In this document: positions 10,745-26,189 of the stretch, in pieces | How positions within the stretch are numbered: the first letter of the stretch is position 1 | How the letters are laid out: the number at the start of each line of letters is the position of its first letter | NCBI RefSeq assembly: GCF_052324685.1 | Contig: NW_027506874.1 | Coordinates: 636,927-700,926, forward strand | Length of the DNA stretch: 64,000 bases | Source: Brachyhypopomus gauderio | Lineage: Eukaryota; Chordata; Actinopteri; Gymnotiformes; Hypopomidae | Direction: 5' to 3' | Notes under the pieces: model-generated | The model's input: the letters and a program-made list of their open reading frames with translations, nothing else | What the model was told of the DNA's origin: nothing | Database searches by the model: none | Translations under genes and position numbers: made by a program

Positions 10745-12790
10745 TATGTCCTGAGTGGAGGTGTTAGGTGAGGGGTGGTGTTGTTAGGTGAGGGTGGGGT
10801 TGTTAGGTGAGGGGTGGGGGTGTGAGGTGAGTGGTGGAGGTGTTAGGTGAGGGGTGGAGGTGTTAGGTGAGGGGTGGGGTTGTTAGGTGAAGGGTGGAAG
10901 TGTAAGGTGAAGGGGGTGGGGGTGTTAGGTGAGGGGTGGAGGTGTTAGATGAAGGGTGGAGGTGTTAGGTGAAGGGTGGGGGTGTTAGGTGAGGGGTGGG
11001 AGTGTTAGGTGAGGGGTGGGGGTGTTAGGTGAGGGGTGGGGGTGTTAGGTGAAGGGTGGAGGTGTTAGGTGAAGGGTGGGGGTGTTAGGTGAGGGGTGGG
11101 AGTGTTAGGTGAGGGGTGGGGGTGTTAGGTGAGGGGTGGGGGTGTTAGGTGAGGGGTGGAGGTGTTAGATGAAGGGTGGAGGTGTTAGGTGAAGGGTGGG
11201 GGTGTTAGGTGAGGGTGGGGGTGTTAGGTGAGGGGTGGGGGTGTTAGGTGAGGGGTGGAGGTGTTAGATGAAGGGTGGAGGTGTTAGGTGAAGGGTGGGG
11301 GTGTTAGGTAAGGGGTGAAGGTGTTAGGTGAGGGGTGGGGGTGTAAGGTGAAGGGTGGGGGTGTTAGATGAAGGGTGGAGGTGTTAGGTGAAGGGTGGGG
11401 GTGTTAGGTAAGGGGTGAAGGTGTTAGGTGAGGGGTGGGGGTGTTAGGTGAGTGGTGGAGGTGTTAGATGAAGGGTGGAGGTGTTAGGTGAGGGGTGGGG
11501 GTGTTAGGTGAGGGTGGGGGTGTTAGGTGAGGGGTGGGGGTGTTAGGTGAGGGGTGGAGGTGTTAGATGAAGGGTGGAGGTGTTAGGTGAAGGGTGGGGG
11601 TGTTAGGTAAGGGGTGAAGGTGTTAGGTGAAGGGTGGGGGTGTAAGGTGAAGGGTGGGGGTGTTAGGTGAAGGGGTGGGGGTGTTAGGTGAGGGGTGGAG
11701 GTGTTAGGTGAAGGGGTGGGGGTGTTAGGTGAGGAGTGGGAGTGTTAGGGGAGGGTGGGGGTGTTAGGTGAGGGGTGGGGGTGTTAGGTGAGGGGTGGGG
11801 GTGTTAGGTGAGGGGTGGAGGTGTTAGATGAAGGGTGGAGGTGTTAGGTGAAGGGTGGGGGTGTTAGGTGAGGGTGGGGGTGTTAGGTGAGGGGTGGGGG
11901 TGTTAGGTGAGGGGTGGAGGTGTTAGATGAAGGGTGGAGGTGTTAGGTGAAGGGTGGGGGTGTTAGGTAAGGGGTGAAGGTGTTAGGTGAGGGGTGGGGG
12001 TGTAAGGTGAAGGGTGGGGGTGTTAGGTGAAGGGTGGAGGTGTGAGGTGAAGGGTGGGGGTGTTAGGTGAGGGGTGGAGGTGTTAGGTGAGGGGTGGGGG
12101 GTGTTAGGTGAGGGGTGGAGGTGTTAGATGAAGGGTGGAGGTGTTAGGTGAAGGGTGGGGGTGTTAGGTAAGGGGTGAAGGTGTTAGGTGAGGGGTGGAG
12201 GTGTGAGGTGAAGGGTGGGGGTGTTAGGTGAAGGGTGGAGGTGTTAGATGAAGGGTGGAGGTGTTAGGTGAAGGGTGGGGGTGTTAGGTAAGGGGTGAAG
12301 GTGTTAGGTGGGGGTGGAGGTGTTAGGTGAGGGGTGGGGGTGTTAGGTGAGTGGTGGAGGTGTTAGGTGAGGGGTGGAGGTGTTAGGTGAGCGGTGGGGG
12401 TGTTATGTGAGGGGTGGGGTTGTGAGGGTGGGGGTGTTAGGTGAGGGGTGGAGGTGTTAGGTGAGTGGTGGAGGTGTTAGGTGAGTGGTGGGGGTGTTAG
12501 GTGAGGGGTGGGGTTGTTAGGTGAGGGGTGGGGGTGTTAGGTGAGGGGTGGGGGTGTTAGGTGAAGGGTGGGGGTGTTAGGTGAAGGGTGGGGTTGTTAG
12601 GTGAGGGGTGGGGGTGTTAGGTGAGGGGTGGTGTTGTTAGGTGAGGGGTGGGGGTGTTAGGTGAAGGGTGGGGGTGTTAGGTGAGGGGTGGTGTTGTTAG
12701 GTGAGGGTGGGGGTGTTATGTGAGGGGTGGGGTTGTTAGGTGAGGGGTGGAGGTGTTAGGTGAGGGTGGGGGTGTTAGGTGAGGGGTTGA
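10745..12790. repeat. 2-kb G-rich 20-bp minisatellite
   Basis: About 100 copies of GGTGTTAGGTGAGGGGTGGG with GAAGGG, GATGAAG and TAAGG variants. Blocks of variant units recur in the same order, a sign of higher-order duplication. The G strand is the + strand and carries dense runs of three to six G. Confidence 0.96.
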
Positions 12791-13192
12791 GTGCATGGGA
12801 TAAAATTACATGATTAATATTTAATTTTTAATTATTTATGCAAAACAAGAAAACAAAGGGGAAAAAGGAATATACATCAATGCAAATTTTTAGGCAGCCC
12901 AGTTCCCAGGACCACATTACCCAGCAGCCCCAGGGCCGAAGAAGGAGATCAGAGTCACCTGACTATTGACACACCTGTTTCGATATTCCCTCAATTTTAT
13001 TTACTCTTTGCAAACTATCACCAATCTCATTGTGATTTTGTGCTACTAAGCGTTCTGTATAAATTTCTGAATCCATGTATATGAATTTCTATCTGATCTT
13101 TGACTTCTGAACTTTGGCTTCTGATTTTGCCTCTTTTGGGTTTGTCTGCCTGCTTTTTGTTTTTTTGTTTTTGCCTTTTTTGCCTTTTCCAG
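12791..13192. other. Intergenic, no gene seen
   Basis: AT-rich; no recognised exon. Confidence 0.4.
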
Positions 13193-13455
13193 ACAGGTAA
13201 AAATGGGTCACAGACAGATAAAGACTGGTCACAGACAGGTAAAGGCAGGTCACAGACAGGTAAAGGCAGGTCAAAGATAGGCAAAGACTGGTCACAGACA
13301 GATAAAGACTGGTCACAGACAAAGACAGGTCACAGACAGGTAAAGACTGGTCACAGACAGGTAAAGACAGGTCACAGACAGGTAAAGGCAGGTCACAGAC
13401 AGGTAAAGACTGGTCACAGACAGGTAAAGGCAGGTCAAAGACAGGTCAAAGCTTT
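13193..13455. repeat. 21-bp minisatellite (AGGTAAAGACTGGTCACAGAC)
   Basis: About 12 copies of a 21-bp unit built on AGGTAAAGACTGGTCACAGA. Because 21 is divisible by three, both strands stay open across it; the apparent protein (KDWSQTD-type) is a repeat artefact. Confidence 0.93.
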
Positions 13456-14633
13456 GAAGAGGCTGGACTAAATGTGAGGACCCTACTGGGAGTTATTGGG
13501 AAACTAATGTTTTGGAGTTTGGTTATTTTAGTATCATGACTGCCCTTAAAAGAGGAAGACAACAGTTAATGAATCCTGAAAGAAACAACACATTTTCTCT
13601 TTGAAGAAAGGTGTGAAAACCATGACAATTTCACATCTTTGGATATCGTTCAACTCAGTTCTTACTGAGAGATTAAATATTGAGGACTAACTCAGTGTCT
13701 TGTTTTGTAAAAAAAAAAACAGCAAACGTTTCCTACAAATCTAGTCAGTAAAACAACTGAAAATCATTAGTAAACAAAAGAAAAGAAATAGTGGATCACT
13801 ATGACTATGTTGATAAAACCTTTACAATTATATCTTTATAAATGTACTCTGCTTTCATGCCAGCAGACCGGAGTAGTTCGTTTTGAATTGAGAATCGTTT
13901 TTGAATCGGAAAATAATCGTTTTTGAATCGAATCGTTGGGATCTGAAAATAAATCAAATTGTGACCCCAAGAATCGATTCTGAATCGAATCGTGTTATTG
14001 CCAAAGATTCACAGCCCTAATTTCAATACTGCTGTGGTGTCTGTGACGTGTCGACTCAAGGAGAGCGCTGATTGGGTGGGCCAGGCTGAGCTTACCTGCA
14101 TGGCTGTTTGGCTGGAGCAACTGAGCCACGTGACGATGCAACAACAAAAGACGAGGGGGGGTGGGTGGGTCGCTGCTCCGTGCTGTGTTAACCAGGCTTT
14201 ATGCAGCGCTGCTCTTACAGACAGAGGAGACTTTGATGAATCCGCGTGCACAGCAGTCTGTGCGGGAGAGAATAAAATCTGGAGTATCGATCTTTTTACA
14301 CGAGTATTGTTCAATATCAATACCATCGTTGGTATCGATATTTGGATCGATCCGCCCACCTTTAATATCAGATAACTCTAGTATTGTTTAATCGACAAGC
14401 GTCATTACTAAGTGTTTCATACTTCCTTGATGTCACTTGTATGAACTGGTCATACTGGCAACGCGCTGTGGTTCTGTCTGAAGCGCGAGTTAATAAAGGG
14501 TTTATAGTAATAACTGCCTTCTATTGTGGTGTTTCGCTGCTACAAAATGAAACTCGGCGGCATGGTGAAAGGCAGTGATTGGATGGACATAACTTTTTGC
14601 GTGTCGCATCTGCAGTACGATGATGATAATAAG
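13456..14633. other. Intergenic; transposon-derived GAATCG-rich stretch
   Basis: Between about 13870 and 14010 GAATCG and its complement recur many times, ending GATTCACAGCCCTAA. A GATCGAT-rich patch follows at 14285-14350. This resembles decayed DNA-transposon ends, but no matched termini or target duplication could be fixed. No gene is seen. Confidence 0.45.
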
Positions 14634-14811
14634 CAGAGTTGTATAATCCAGGTTCAGAAAGTAAAAGTCCTCACAAGGATTTTGCTCAAGCTTGCTAGAT
14701 TTTCTAATTAGTGCAATCCAGGTAAAATTAGTGGAATCAACACAATCCAGGAAGCCTGAACAAAATCCTGGTGAGGACTTTTACTTTCTGAACCTGGATT
14801 ATACACCTCTG
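14634..14811. mobile_element. hAT MITE with an 8-bp target duplication
   Basis: A 178-bp element with about 50-bp inverted repeats starting CAGAGTTGTATAATCCAGG (left) and CAGAGGTGTATAATCCAGG (right, complement). It is flanked by the exact direct repeat ATAATAAG at 14626-14633 and 14812-14819. CAGAG ends with 8-bp duplications are standard for hAT elements such as Tol2. There is no coding capacity. Confidence 0.93.
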
Positions 14812-15045
14812 ATAATAAGATCAATGTAAGATCAATCCAAAAAGAACAAGATGTTACGACCTTTTCCAGATGTATTGGAGATGTATGTGTGCTAGCTGTC
14901 AAATTGCAGATCGGGTGAAGATTTGAGGAAGACGTATATGCGTAGACGTCTGCTACATGATGATAATAAGACCATTGTAAGATCAATCCAAATGGACCAG
15001 ACGCATTTAAGATGTTACGACATTTTCCAGACATATTACAGACGT
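14812..15045. repeat. Pair of diverged direct repeats (about 80 bp)
   Basis: 14812-14890 and 14962-15045 share GTAAGATCAATCCAAA, then GATGTTACGAC, TTTTCCAGA and AGATGTAT/AGACGTAT in the same order. Confidence 0.75.
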
Positions 15046-15810
15046 ATATTTGCTATGTTTTATCCTCTGTCTTTTGTTATCTGAGTTATCTAGTCTGGTT
15101 GTTAGTTCTTGATTTGTGATAGTTGTATTTTAATTAGTATGCATCGTTACGCTCGTACCCTCTATGTTAACACTCCAGCTATTAAACCCTGCTCTCCTCA
15201 GCATTTGTGTCCGCATCTTAGCTCTCAGTCGTTACATTTTAAAATGCATTGTATTTATTTCCTTTGTAAGCTTTATACACACAAAAATGAAACCATATGC
15301 ACATATGCTTAAATTAAATATACCCTGCAAACTCACAATAAAAAGTATAACATGCATGTTCTGACTTCAACTGTGCATAATCTATATCTTTTTATCTATA
15401 CATTCAGTAACTCTTTTACAAACTGGGTTATTAACCCTTACTCTGCCGTTCCACATACTCTAAAGGTGTTATCAGTGGTGTTCATGGACACAATCAATGA
15501 GGGATTATCTAATGTTTTTGAATTACAATAATGAATGGTTACTGGAACAAAAACATCTATATGGATTTGGCAAGGGTGTATCAAATACTGCCTAAAATGG
15601 AATACATAACCTGGAGGAGCAGTTATGGCCAGTTGACACCTCTGTGAATCACCCCTGATCTTGGGTGTAGTCTATAATCCATGCCCAAAATACAGGTTTT
15701 ATTTTGAGAAGGGAGAGTCAGTGACACATAAAAACACTGGCTGTATAGTTTATTCACACATTTGTTCTCCACATTTTTCTGCGATGTTAAGATGTGGAGC
15801 AGGTGGTCCA
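15046..15810. other. Intergenic, 3' flank of the kinase gene
   Basis: No exon recognised. It is presumed to hold the kinase 3' UTR on the minus strand. Confidence 0.45.
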
Positions 15811-20143
<4,333 letters not shown>

Positions 20144-20489
20144 CTTTACATGCACTGATATGGAAATATACTGTACACGCAATTATATATATACCCTCAT
20201 TTGTTGTGACGTTGTCATGACGAAGGAGCAGGGATTATGACGTCACCACTCCCTGCCGTCAACAACCCCCATGCGACACAACCTCACGGTAAACTCGAAG
20301 TTACAAGCAGACTGTATATTACATTTACATTTACATTTATGGCATTTGGCAGATGTTACCAATCCTACAACAAACAGCAGAACATTTGTAGACTCGTGTT
20401 TCAAAAGTTTAAATTCAAGTGCACGTAGCAGCAGACGTAGAGATGTTTCTCTAATGAGTCCCGTCAAACAATAAAAATAAATAAATAAA
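20144..20489. other. Kinase 5' flank; common fish dispersed repeat core at 20320-20357
   Basis: Besides the promoter, the stretch contains ACATTTACATTTATGGCATT followed by TGGCAGA, a short sequence very widespread in fish genomes. Nothing else was recognised. Confidence 0.5.
20181..20245 (-). promoter_or_regulatory. Putative core promoter of the kinase gene (TATA and CRE)
   Basis: On the minus strand GGTATATATATAATTG at about 20181-20195 would act as a TATA box and place transcription start near 20160, just before the ATG at 20143. A perfect cAMP-response palindrome TGACGTCA lies at 20238-20245, about 45 bp upstream of the TATA. Function is inferred from motif and spacing only. Confidence 0.5.
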
Positions 20490-20965
20490 ATAGTTTGAAT
20501 CTTGCTCTTTGTATATTTCCTCTACTATACTATACTATATAATATTTGTAGTAATCGAACACTTTCTGTTTCCGTGTAATTAACTAAGAAATTATATGGC
20601 ACGATTAGCTTGATGCTAATGTTATATAGGAAATCCCATATGATTGCTAGCGGAAATTAGCATTATGATCGCGTTGCTAATTTGCTTTCTAAAACATCCA
20701 AGTACAGCATACTTTCTCATGTAGGAGCATCAAAGCACTGATAAAAGTTTGTGATCTAAACAGCAGGCTAGAGATACTCGTTCTATATTGTGTTATGGGT
20801 TGTGCTGGTGTGAATAGCTAAGAAATTATATGGCACAATTAGCTTGATGCTAATGTTATATCGGAACTCCCATAGGGTTGCTAGCGGAAATTAGCATGAT
20901 CGCGTTGCATCAAAGCACCGATAAATGATCTAAACAGCAGGCTTGAATCTTGCTCTTTGTACATT
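20490..20965. repeat. Diverged direct duplication (about 200-300 bp)
   Basis: 20570-20680 and 20815-20910 share AAGAAATTATATGGCAC, ATTAGCTTGATGCTAATGTT and TTGCTAGCGGAAATTAGCAT. The motifs TGATCTAAACAGCAGGCT and TTGAATCTTGCTCTTTGTA also recur in both copies. Confidence 0.8.
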
Positions 20966-20968
20966 TCT

Positions 20969-20969
<1 letters not shown>

Positions 20970-21010
<41 letters not shown>

Positions 21011-21011
21011 G

Positions 21012-21109
<98 letters not shown>

Positions 21110-21110
21110 A
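20970..21110. repeat. TATC (GATA) microsatellite
   Basis: About 35 copies of ATCT with a single GTCT interruption. YLSI-type open frames in all frames are artefacts. Confidence 0.98.
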
Positions 21111-21385
21111 CAAGCATTTGTTTCTGCTTCTATCATGACTCTGAAGAACAAACCCACAGCAGCTCATACTAACTGAACATACCCCTAACTGAAAAGAAAA
21201 ATTCTATCTGAATAATCAGATAAACAACAAAAATTTTGCAGCATATAATATATTTACAGAGGATATTAGTAGTAGTAGTTTTAGACTTTCTGGGTGCAGA
21301 GTAGTATTGAACTTTCTGGGTGAGGCTGCTGCCTCAGTCTTGCTCTGTGAATTAACATAATAAAGGGGGATGTTTGGTCTTGTTA

Positions 21386-22946
21386 CAGTTTTTCTCAGTC
21401 GGTTTGGTTCATTTCTCAGAACAGAATTGAAATTCTCAAAACAGTTCATTCAGTCTCCACATCTCCTTGTCACTTGTGCACATCATAATTGAATTTCTCC
21501 TTGTGTTTAACATTTTCCAAATGCTTTTGTACATATTGCAAATGGACATGGGCAGTTGTCTGTTGTTTTTTACATTATGTGTTGCTTATGTCATGTTTAT
21601 CAAAATGTGTTGTATGGATTGGCTGTTGAATTGTCTTACCCTCCCAAACATTTAGTCTTTAGGTCATCGCCTAGGTCATTATATGCAAAAGTGCTGAACA
21701 TGTTGTCATAATCTCTACGGCATCATTTTACATTTATTTAGTTAATTTTTGTGTTACATTTTGGTAATTTATCCTAATTTGATTAAATTGTTTGCAAGTG
21801 AACATTCAGTTACAGTAAGAAAGGGAATTGGTGAAGGCTTAGATCAACCAATGGTGTCAACCACAGGTCAGAGGTGCGTCTCATGAACCTTTACTGTAAT
21901 TGACATTTATAGACGCTAAACACGGCAGTATCACAAAGTCTCATAATGGAAAGACAAGGCCATGTATAGGGTGAACAGTCAATAGGAGAAGTAAGACTGG
22001 TGTAGAGGGGTAAGACTATATGGTGTAGATGGGTAAGACTGTGTGGTGTAAGGCTGAGGGGACAAAACAGTGAAATACAGTAAGGGCAACAATTGTGGAC
22101 CATGTTTTACATGTAAGTCATGGTCTCACAATGGCTGAAGCTGGTTGCTGGGTGCAGCCGAATATTGGAAGATCAACTGTGTCTTCAATCGTTCAAACAT
22201 TTCATAGAGAAAACATGTATGTACTGTAATTCAGAAATGTGCTCTTTGCTGTAATGCTGCACATTGACATACTTTCTGACGTTACTCTTTTTTTTTTTGC
22301 ATTTTTGCATTCTTATACCATATAGGATATCAAGACTAGCTCATAGTGGTAGCAGAGGTTCAATTTTCACACAGCAAGAGGAGGCTGTATGTGCTCAGGT
22401 TGTTTTGAATGTGTAGAATAAGATTCTAGTTTTGCAGTTTTTCCAGTCAGTTGTCTGTCTTTTCTGAATTTCAGTCAGTGTTTTTGTCAACAAATTTGAT
22501 TCCAGTCCAATTTCTTGCTATCAGTCTCCCACATACAGTCATGTGTAACTTTGTGTTCCATCTAAGTGTGTATGTGTGTACCATGTATTTGATATACCAC
22601 AGAATGTGCAGCGTTCTTGAAATCAAAAGCTTAGCTAGTTTCCATCAGAATATACAGTCTACACTGACTGTGACTTGTAGTTGCACTGACAACATGACTA
22701 AGTATTTTGACTGCCTTGTTCATAGGCAATGACACACAGACTAGATATTCTGATGGCACTGACAAATCGACTGACCTAAATATTTGATTTTGGGGCAAAA
22801 ACAAATAATTTTGAGTGAAGTATGTGATTTTGCCGGTATTTCATTGAGTTTTGCTGTTTGCACTAACTGTTTTGAGAAATGCACTAGTTGTGATGCCAAT
22901 GTAAAGCATGATGTGAGAAATGAACCAAACTGACTGGGAAAAACTG
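21386..22946 (+). mobile_element. Internally deleted IS630/Tc1-mariner transposon with TIRs
   Basis: Terminal repeats CAGTTTTTCTCAGTCGGTTT (left) and CAGTTTTTCCCAGTCAGTTT (right, complement) extend on to TTCATTTCTCA. TA dinucleotides at 384-385 (21384-21385) and 22947-22948 fit a TA target duplication. Inside, near 22126-22220 (+), an HTH fragment of the transposase is readable (VQPNIGRSTVSSIVQTF) followed by a donor-like GTATGT. The catalytic domain is missing. The family seems the same as the element at 26.2-27.3 kb. Confidence 0.8.
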
Positions 22947-22948
22947 TA

Positions 22949-23792
22949 ATTGCTGGCAAGACAGAGGGGAAGGAGGGGTGATGTCCTGAGAAGCTTGAAA
23001 TTTCAGGGGGACTAGTGGTAATTACACGTTTGAATCGCGCTCAGCAGAAAACGGGTTTTTTGTTTGTGATTTTTGTTTGTTTTGTAATTGTGAAATTAAT
23101 CTATAGGCCTATTGCACAACAACATTTTACTGTCATCAATCAACATTTATATATTCACTTATGCATGACAAATATTTCAGCAGAAAATGCTGTGCTTCGA
23201 GTTAGAATTTGCGCATGCGCTGTAAGAATACTATTTTATACACACACACACACACACACACCATAATTTAGTAATTTAGTATTTATCTGAAATCGGTAAA
23301 TCATTTGTGTTTTTGGTTACCAAGTAACCACACATTTTTAGAGATGAGATTTAGACAGGCGAGTTTAGTCTTCACGTTTTGTTTGGTGGTTCGTTGTAGC
23401 TAGAATACAGTGTGCTGCTGTCAATAAATAAATAAGCTTGTGCTGATGATGAGGGACATATTAATACTGGATAGCTGTTAATAGCTGTATTGACATACTG
23501 TCATAATGTAATGTGGCATTTAGAATCAAACCTTCTTAGATTAATTTACATTTAAAGCTAGATCTTATATTCTTCTTCCTCCCTAAGTTAAAGCTATGAA
23601 ATACACAAACAGCGAGATCGTATGAGCCATTAAGAAGCCTAAAGACTCACAGAAATCTACACTGGAAAAATTATGCTATATTATTTTATGTAATTAATTA
23701 ATATTATTACCCCAAAACAAAATTAAGTGAAAGAGATTTTCCTTTAACGTGTTTATTTAACAGAAAATCAACAATATGCAACAAACGTGTAA
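22949..23792. other. Intergenic, no gene seen
   Basis: A short CA run lies at 23243-23262. The rest is unassigned; it probably includes the 3' UTR of the minus-strand DUF4806-type gene just before 23793. Confidence 0.45.
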
Positions 23793-24330
23793 TTAACAAA
23801 TTAAAAGATGAGTGTCTGGTGCCAGGCGGAGGTAGTCGTTTAGGCATTTTTCGGCCTCTGCTTCCGTGGGAGCTGGTAGCTCCGGGTTCTTCAATGCGGC
23901 AGCTGTGGGTCAAAATGTAGAATATTATGGCATAAGGGCTACAAATTTATCAGCAGTATTACCCTGAATACATTAAACTGCATGTAAGAAATAAGGTATT
24001 AGGCTACAAGCATAGTAATTAATTGGAGGGAGACTAGTATTTTAAAAAATTTTCCAAAGGTGTTATTTATCGGTCATTTCGTCATAAAACTTTAAAAACG
24101 CGTGAAAACCACATGACCTATAAGCATCCGTAAACGCTATGCGCTTCATGTTAAAGCAAAAAATTTAACATGTAAGTCGTTCCGATATACTCACCAATAA
24201 TAAGCTGTCCACATGCTGTCTGTTTTAATCCTCGCTTGTGTCCCTTGCCACACCAGTTAAGGCTTTTTGCCAGGTTTGGGGTGAAGACCTTGCTGGCAAT
24301 CCGCCATATCGTTTCTTTATTGTATGGCCT
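23793..24330 (-). CDS. DUF4806-type protein, last two exons (partial)
   Basis: Exon 24330-24195 is joined by a GT-AG intron to terminal exon 23902-23793 (phase 1 to 1). Together they encode a run matching my knowledge of the C-terminal half of DUF4806: KETIWRIASKVFTPNLA, SLNWCGKGHKRGLKQTA, CGQLIIAAALKNPELPAP, then TEAEAEKCLNDYLRLAPD and a short tail. An AATAAA follows the stop. The function of DUF4806 is unknown; it occurs in many multicopy, transposon-associated fish genes. The acceptor at 24331-24332 is weak, and it uses the AG of a TAG that would otherwise stop the frame. No upstream exon could be found up to 28 kb, so the gene may be truncated or its 5' part unrecognised. Confidence 0.65.
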
Positions 24331-24332
24331 CT

Positions 24333-25551
24333 ACGTAGTGACAGCGTGTTGGTCTGAAATAATGCACAATAAGAATATAAATGGATAAACAGCAATCTCA
24401 CTGCACCAACTGCACCTTCATAACATATGTCCTAATGTACATTCTGTTTTGCATTTTGTAATCAGGGTTCTTATTTAAAATGAAGCAACTCTTTCAGGCC
24501 TGAAAGATAAAGTGAACCGACCCAAGAAGCATGCTTAAATTACTTTATTTTTATTTAAAATCAGTTAATATCTTATTTATTTTATTGACTTAAAGTAAAT
24601 TACATGTAATACTGTTTCTGTATTGCCATCAAATGTTGTTCAAATACTGTTTTTTTACAGTGGTTGTGCAGTGATTGACTATGTTCATCTCGAATAGAGA
24701 ATCTGTGCTAGTGTTTGAAAGAATCATTGGATACTGAACCAGGTTTGCTGTGTCTTAACAAAGTTGGTGTATAAAGAGAAAACTTTGTGAAATGCAGAGT
24801 TGGTATTTAGTTAAGAAAATTATTAACTATTTGGCTATTTGTATGAGATAAATGTGTTGCTGTGTTTAGAGTTTTGAAAATGTATCTCAAGTATTGGGAA
24901 ACGCATGTTAGCAGTCGTAAAAAACTGTAAACTCTCCACTGGGACAACACACATACGCTTCATGTAAGGCTAAGATCCATCACAATGGGGTTGTGTCTTA
25001 GTTTGTGTGTGAAGACCACACTGGACAGATTCATGTTCAGTTAAGGGTTTTTCAAGTAATAAAACACATGGTAGAAATGCACACTGAGGTGCCATTAACC
25101 TCATCATAGATAGAGAAAATATACGAGACAATGGCTGCAGGGTGAAGTGAGGTAATGTCAAGTAAACCTCTGTCTCCACCTAGTGGTGAAGAAAACTCAC
25201 TACAATGGGTGAGGTAGAAAAAGGCTATTTGCAATGGCGGCTGTAAAAATATACTATATAAACATAACATCATATCATCATTATCATAGTTATGCTTGCT
25301 ATTATTTCCTGATTGCCGTGTGTGTGTGTGTGGCTTACCAACACTGTTCTTGTTTCTGGTGATGCTCTCTCCCATAAAGCGCCACCTGCTGGCTCTCATA
25401 CACAGCTGCAGGTCCTGTGAAACAGGGCCAGCGTTTCAGTGAAGACTCATAGCTCACAGGAACTAAGCACTAAGCTCGTGGTTACTGAATATCACACACA
25501 TGCATCAATGTGCACATCTGTGCTGATTCCACAGGAAGGGAGAGGATACTC
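24333..25551. other. Intergenic, no gene seen
   Basis: Contains possible transposon-end-like fragments (TTTACAGTGG near 24655, AAAAAACTGTAA near 24930), but no matched pair. A minus-strand open frame at 25052-25399 has no recognisable domain. Confidence 0.4.
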
Positions 25552-25812
25552 TAACCCTACGCTTAACCCTAACACTAACCCTAAAACTACCCCTAACACT
25601 ACCCCTAACACTAACACTCATGGACGTAATTTTGATTTCAAAAGTGGGGGGGACATGGATTCGTCGCTATTTAAATATTTGGTTTTAACCGTAAAAACTG
25701 GGGGGGACCAAAACCGGTTTTTGAAAAAGTGGGGGGGGGGGGGGACATGTCCCCCCCCCCCCCCCAAAATTACGTCCGTGCTAACACTAACCATAACACT
25801 AACCCTAACCAG
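25552..25812. repeat. Degenerate telomere-like CCCTAA repeats
   Basis: CCCTAAC, CCCTAAAA and ACACTAAC variants occupy 25552-25618 and 25781-25812 and are split by a hAT element. The second block runs into a dispersed fish repeat. Confidence 0.75.
25619..25780. mobile_element. hAT MITE in the telomere-like repeat
   Basis: A 162-bp element with inverted ends CATGGACGTAATTTTG (left) and CACGGACGTAATTTTG (right, complement), G/C homopolymers inside, and flanking CTAACACT at 25611-25618 and 25781-25788. The 8-bp duplication fits hAT, but its sequence is also part of the host repeat, so the evidence is a little weaker. Confidence 0.8.
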
Positions 25813-26189
25813 TCTGAGGTGCCCTTGAGCAAGGCACCTAACCCCAACTGCTCCCAGGGCACCGGGCTAGGTCTGCCCACCGCTCTGGGCACGTGTGATC
25901 CACAGCCCCCTAGTAATCACTAGTGTGTGTGTGTGTGTTCTAACTGCACAGATGGGTTAACCTTTCTTATGTGTGACTACACACTAATGTGATAAATAGA
26001 AAACACTACTACAATGTGTGTTTTTTGAATGTTCAGTGTATAGTCTGTTCCAAAAGTGTACCATAGTTCACATATACAGAGGTTTTTATGCACATTTATA
26101 AACACCATGAAGTAAAATATTAACAAGGGGATGGTTTATTTATTTTTTGCTTGAGCAGTACACATGGAAACAAAAAGGACAAAAATACT
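25813..26189. other. Dispersed fish repeat tail, then unassigned sequence
   Basis: GAGGTGCCCTTGAGCAAGGC, then ACCTAACCCC, a TG run at 25921-25939 and GATGGGTTAA form a block very common next to microsatellites in fish. Beyond 25990 nothing is recognised. Confidence 0.6.

Noticed and set aside
13100..13471. 123-codon + frame with KTGHRQV repeats
   Set aside because: Product of a 21-bp minisatellite; no start context or splice structure.
20943..21176. YLSIYLSI open frames in three frames
   Set aside because: Tetranucleotide TATC repeat artefact.
24655..24930. Possible MITE with ACAGT ends
   Set aside because: The two ends do not match as inverted repeats beyond a few bases, and no target duplication was found.
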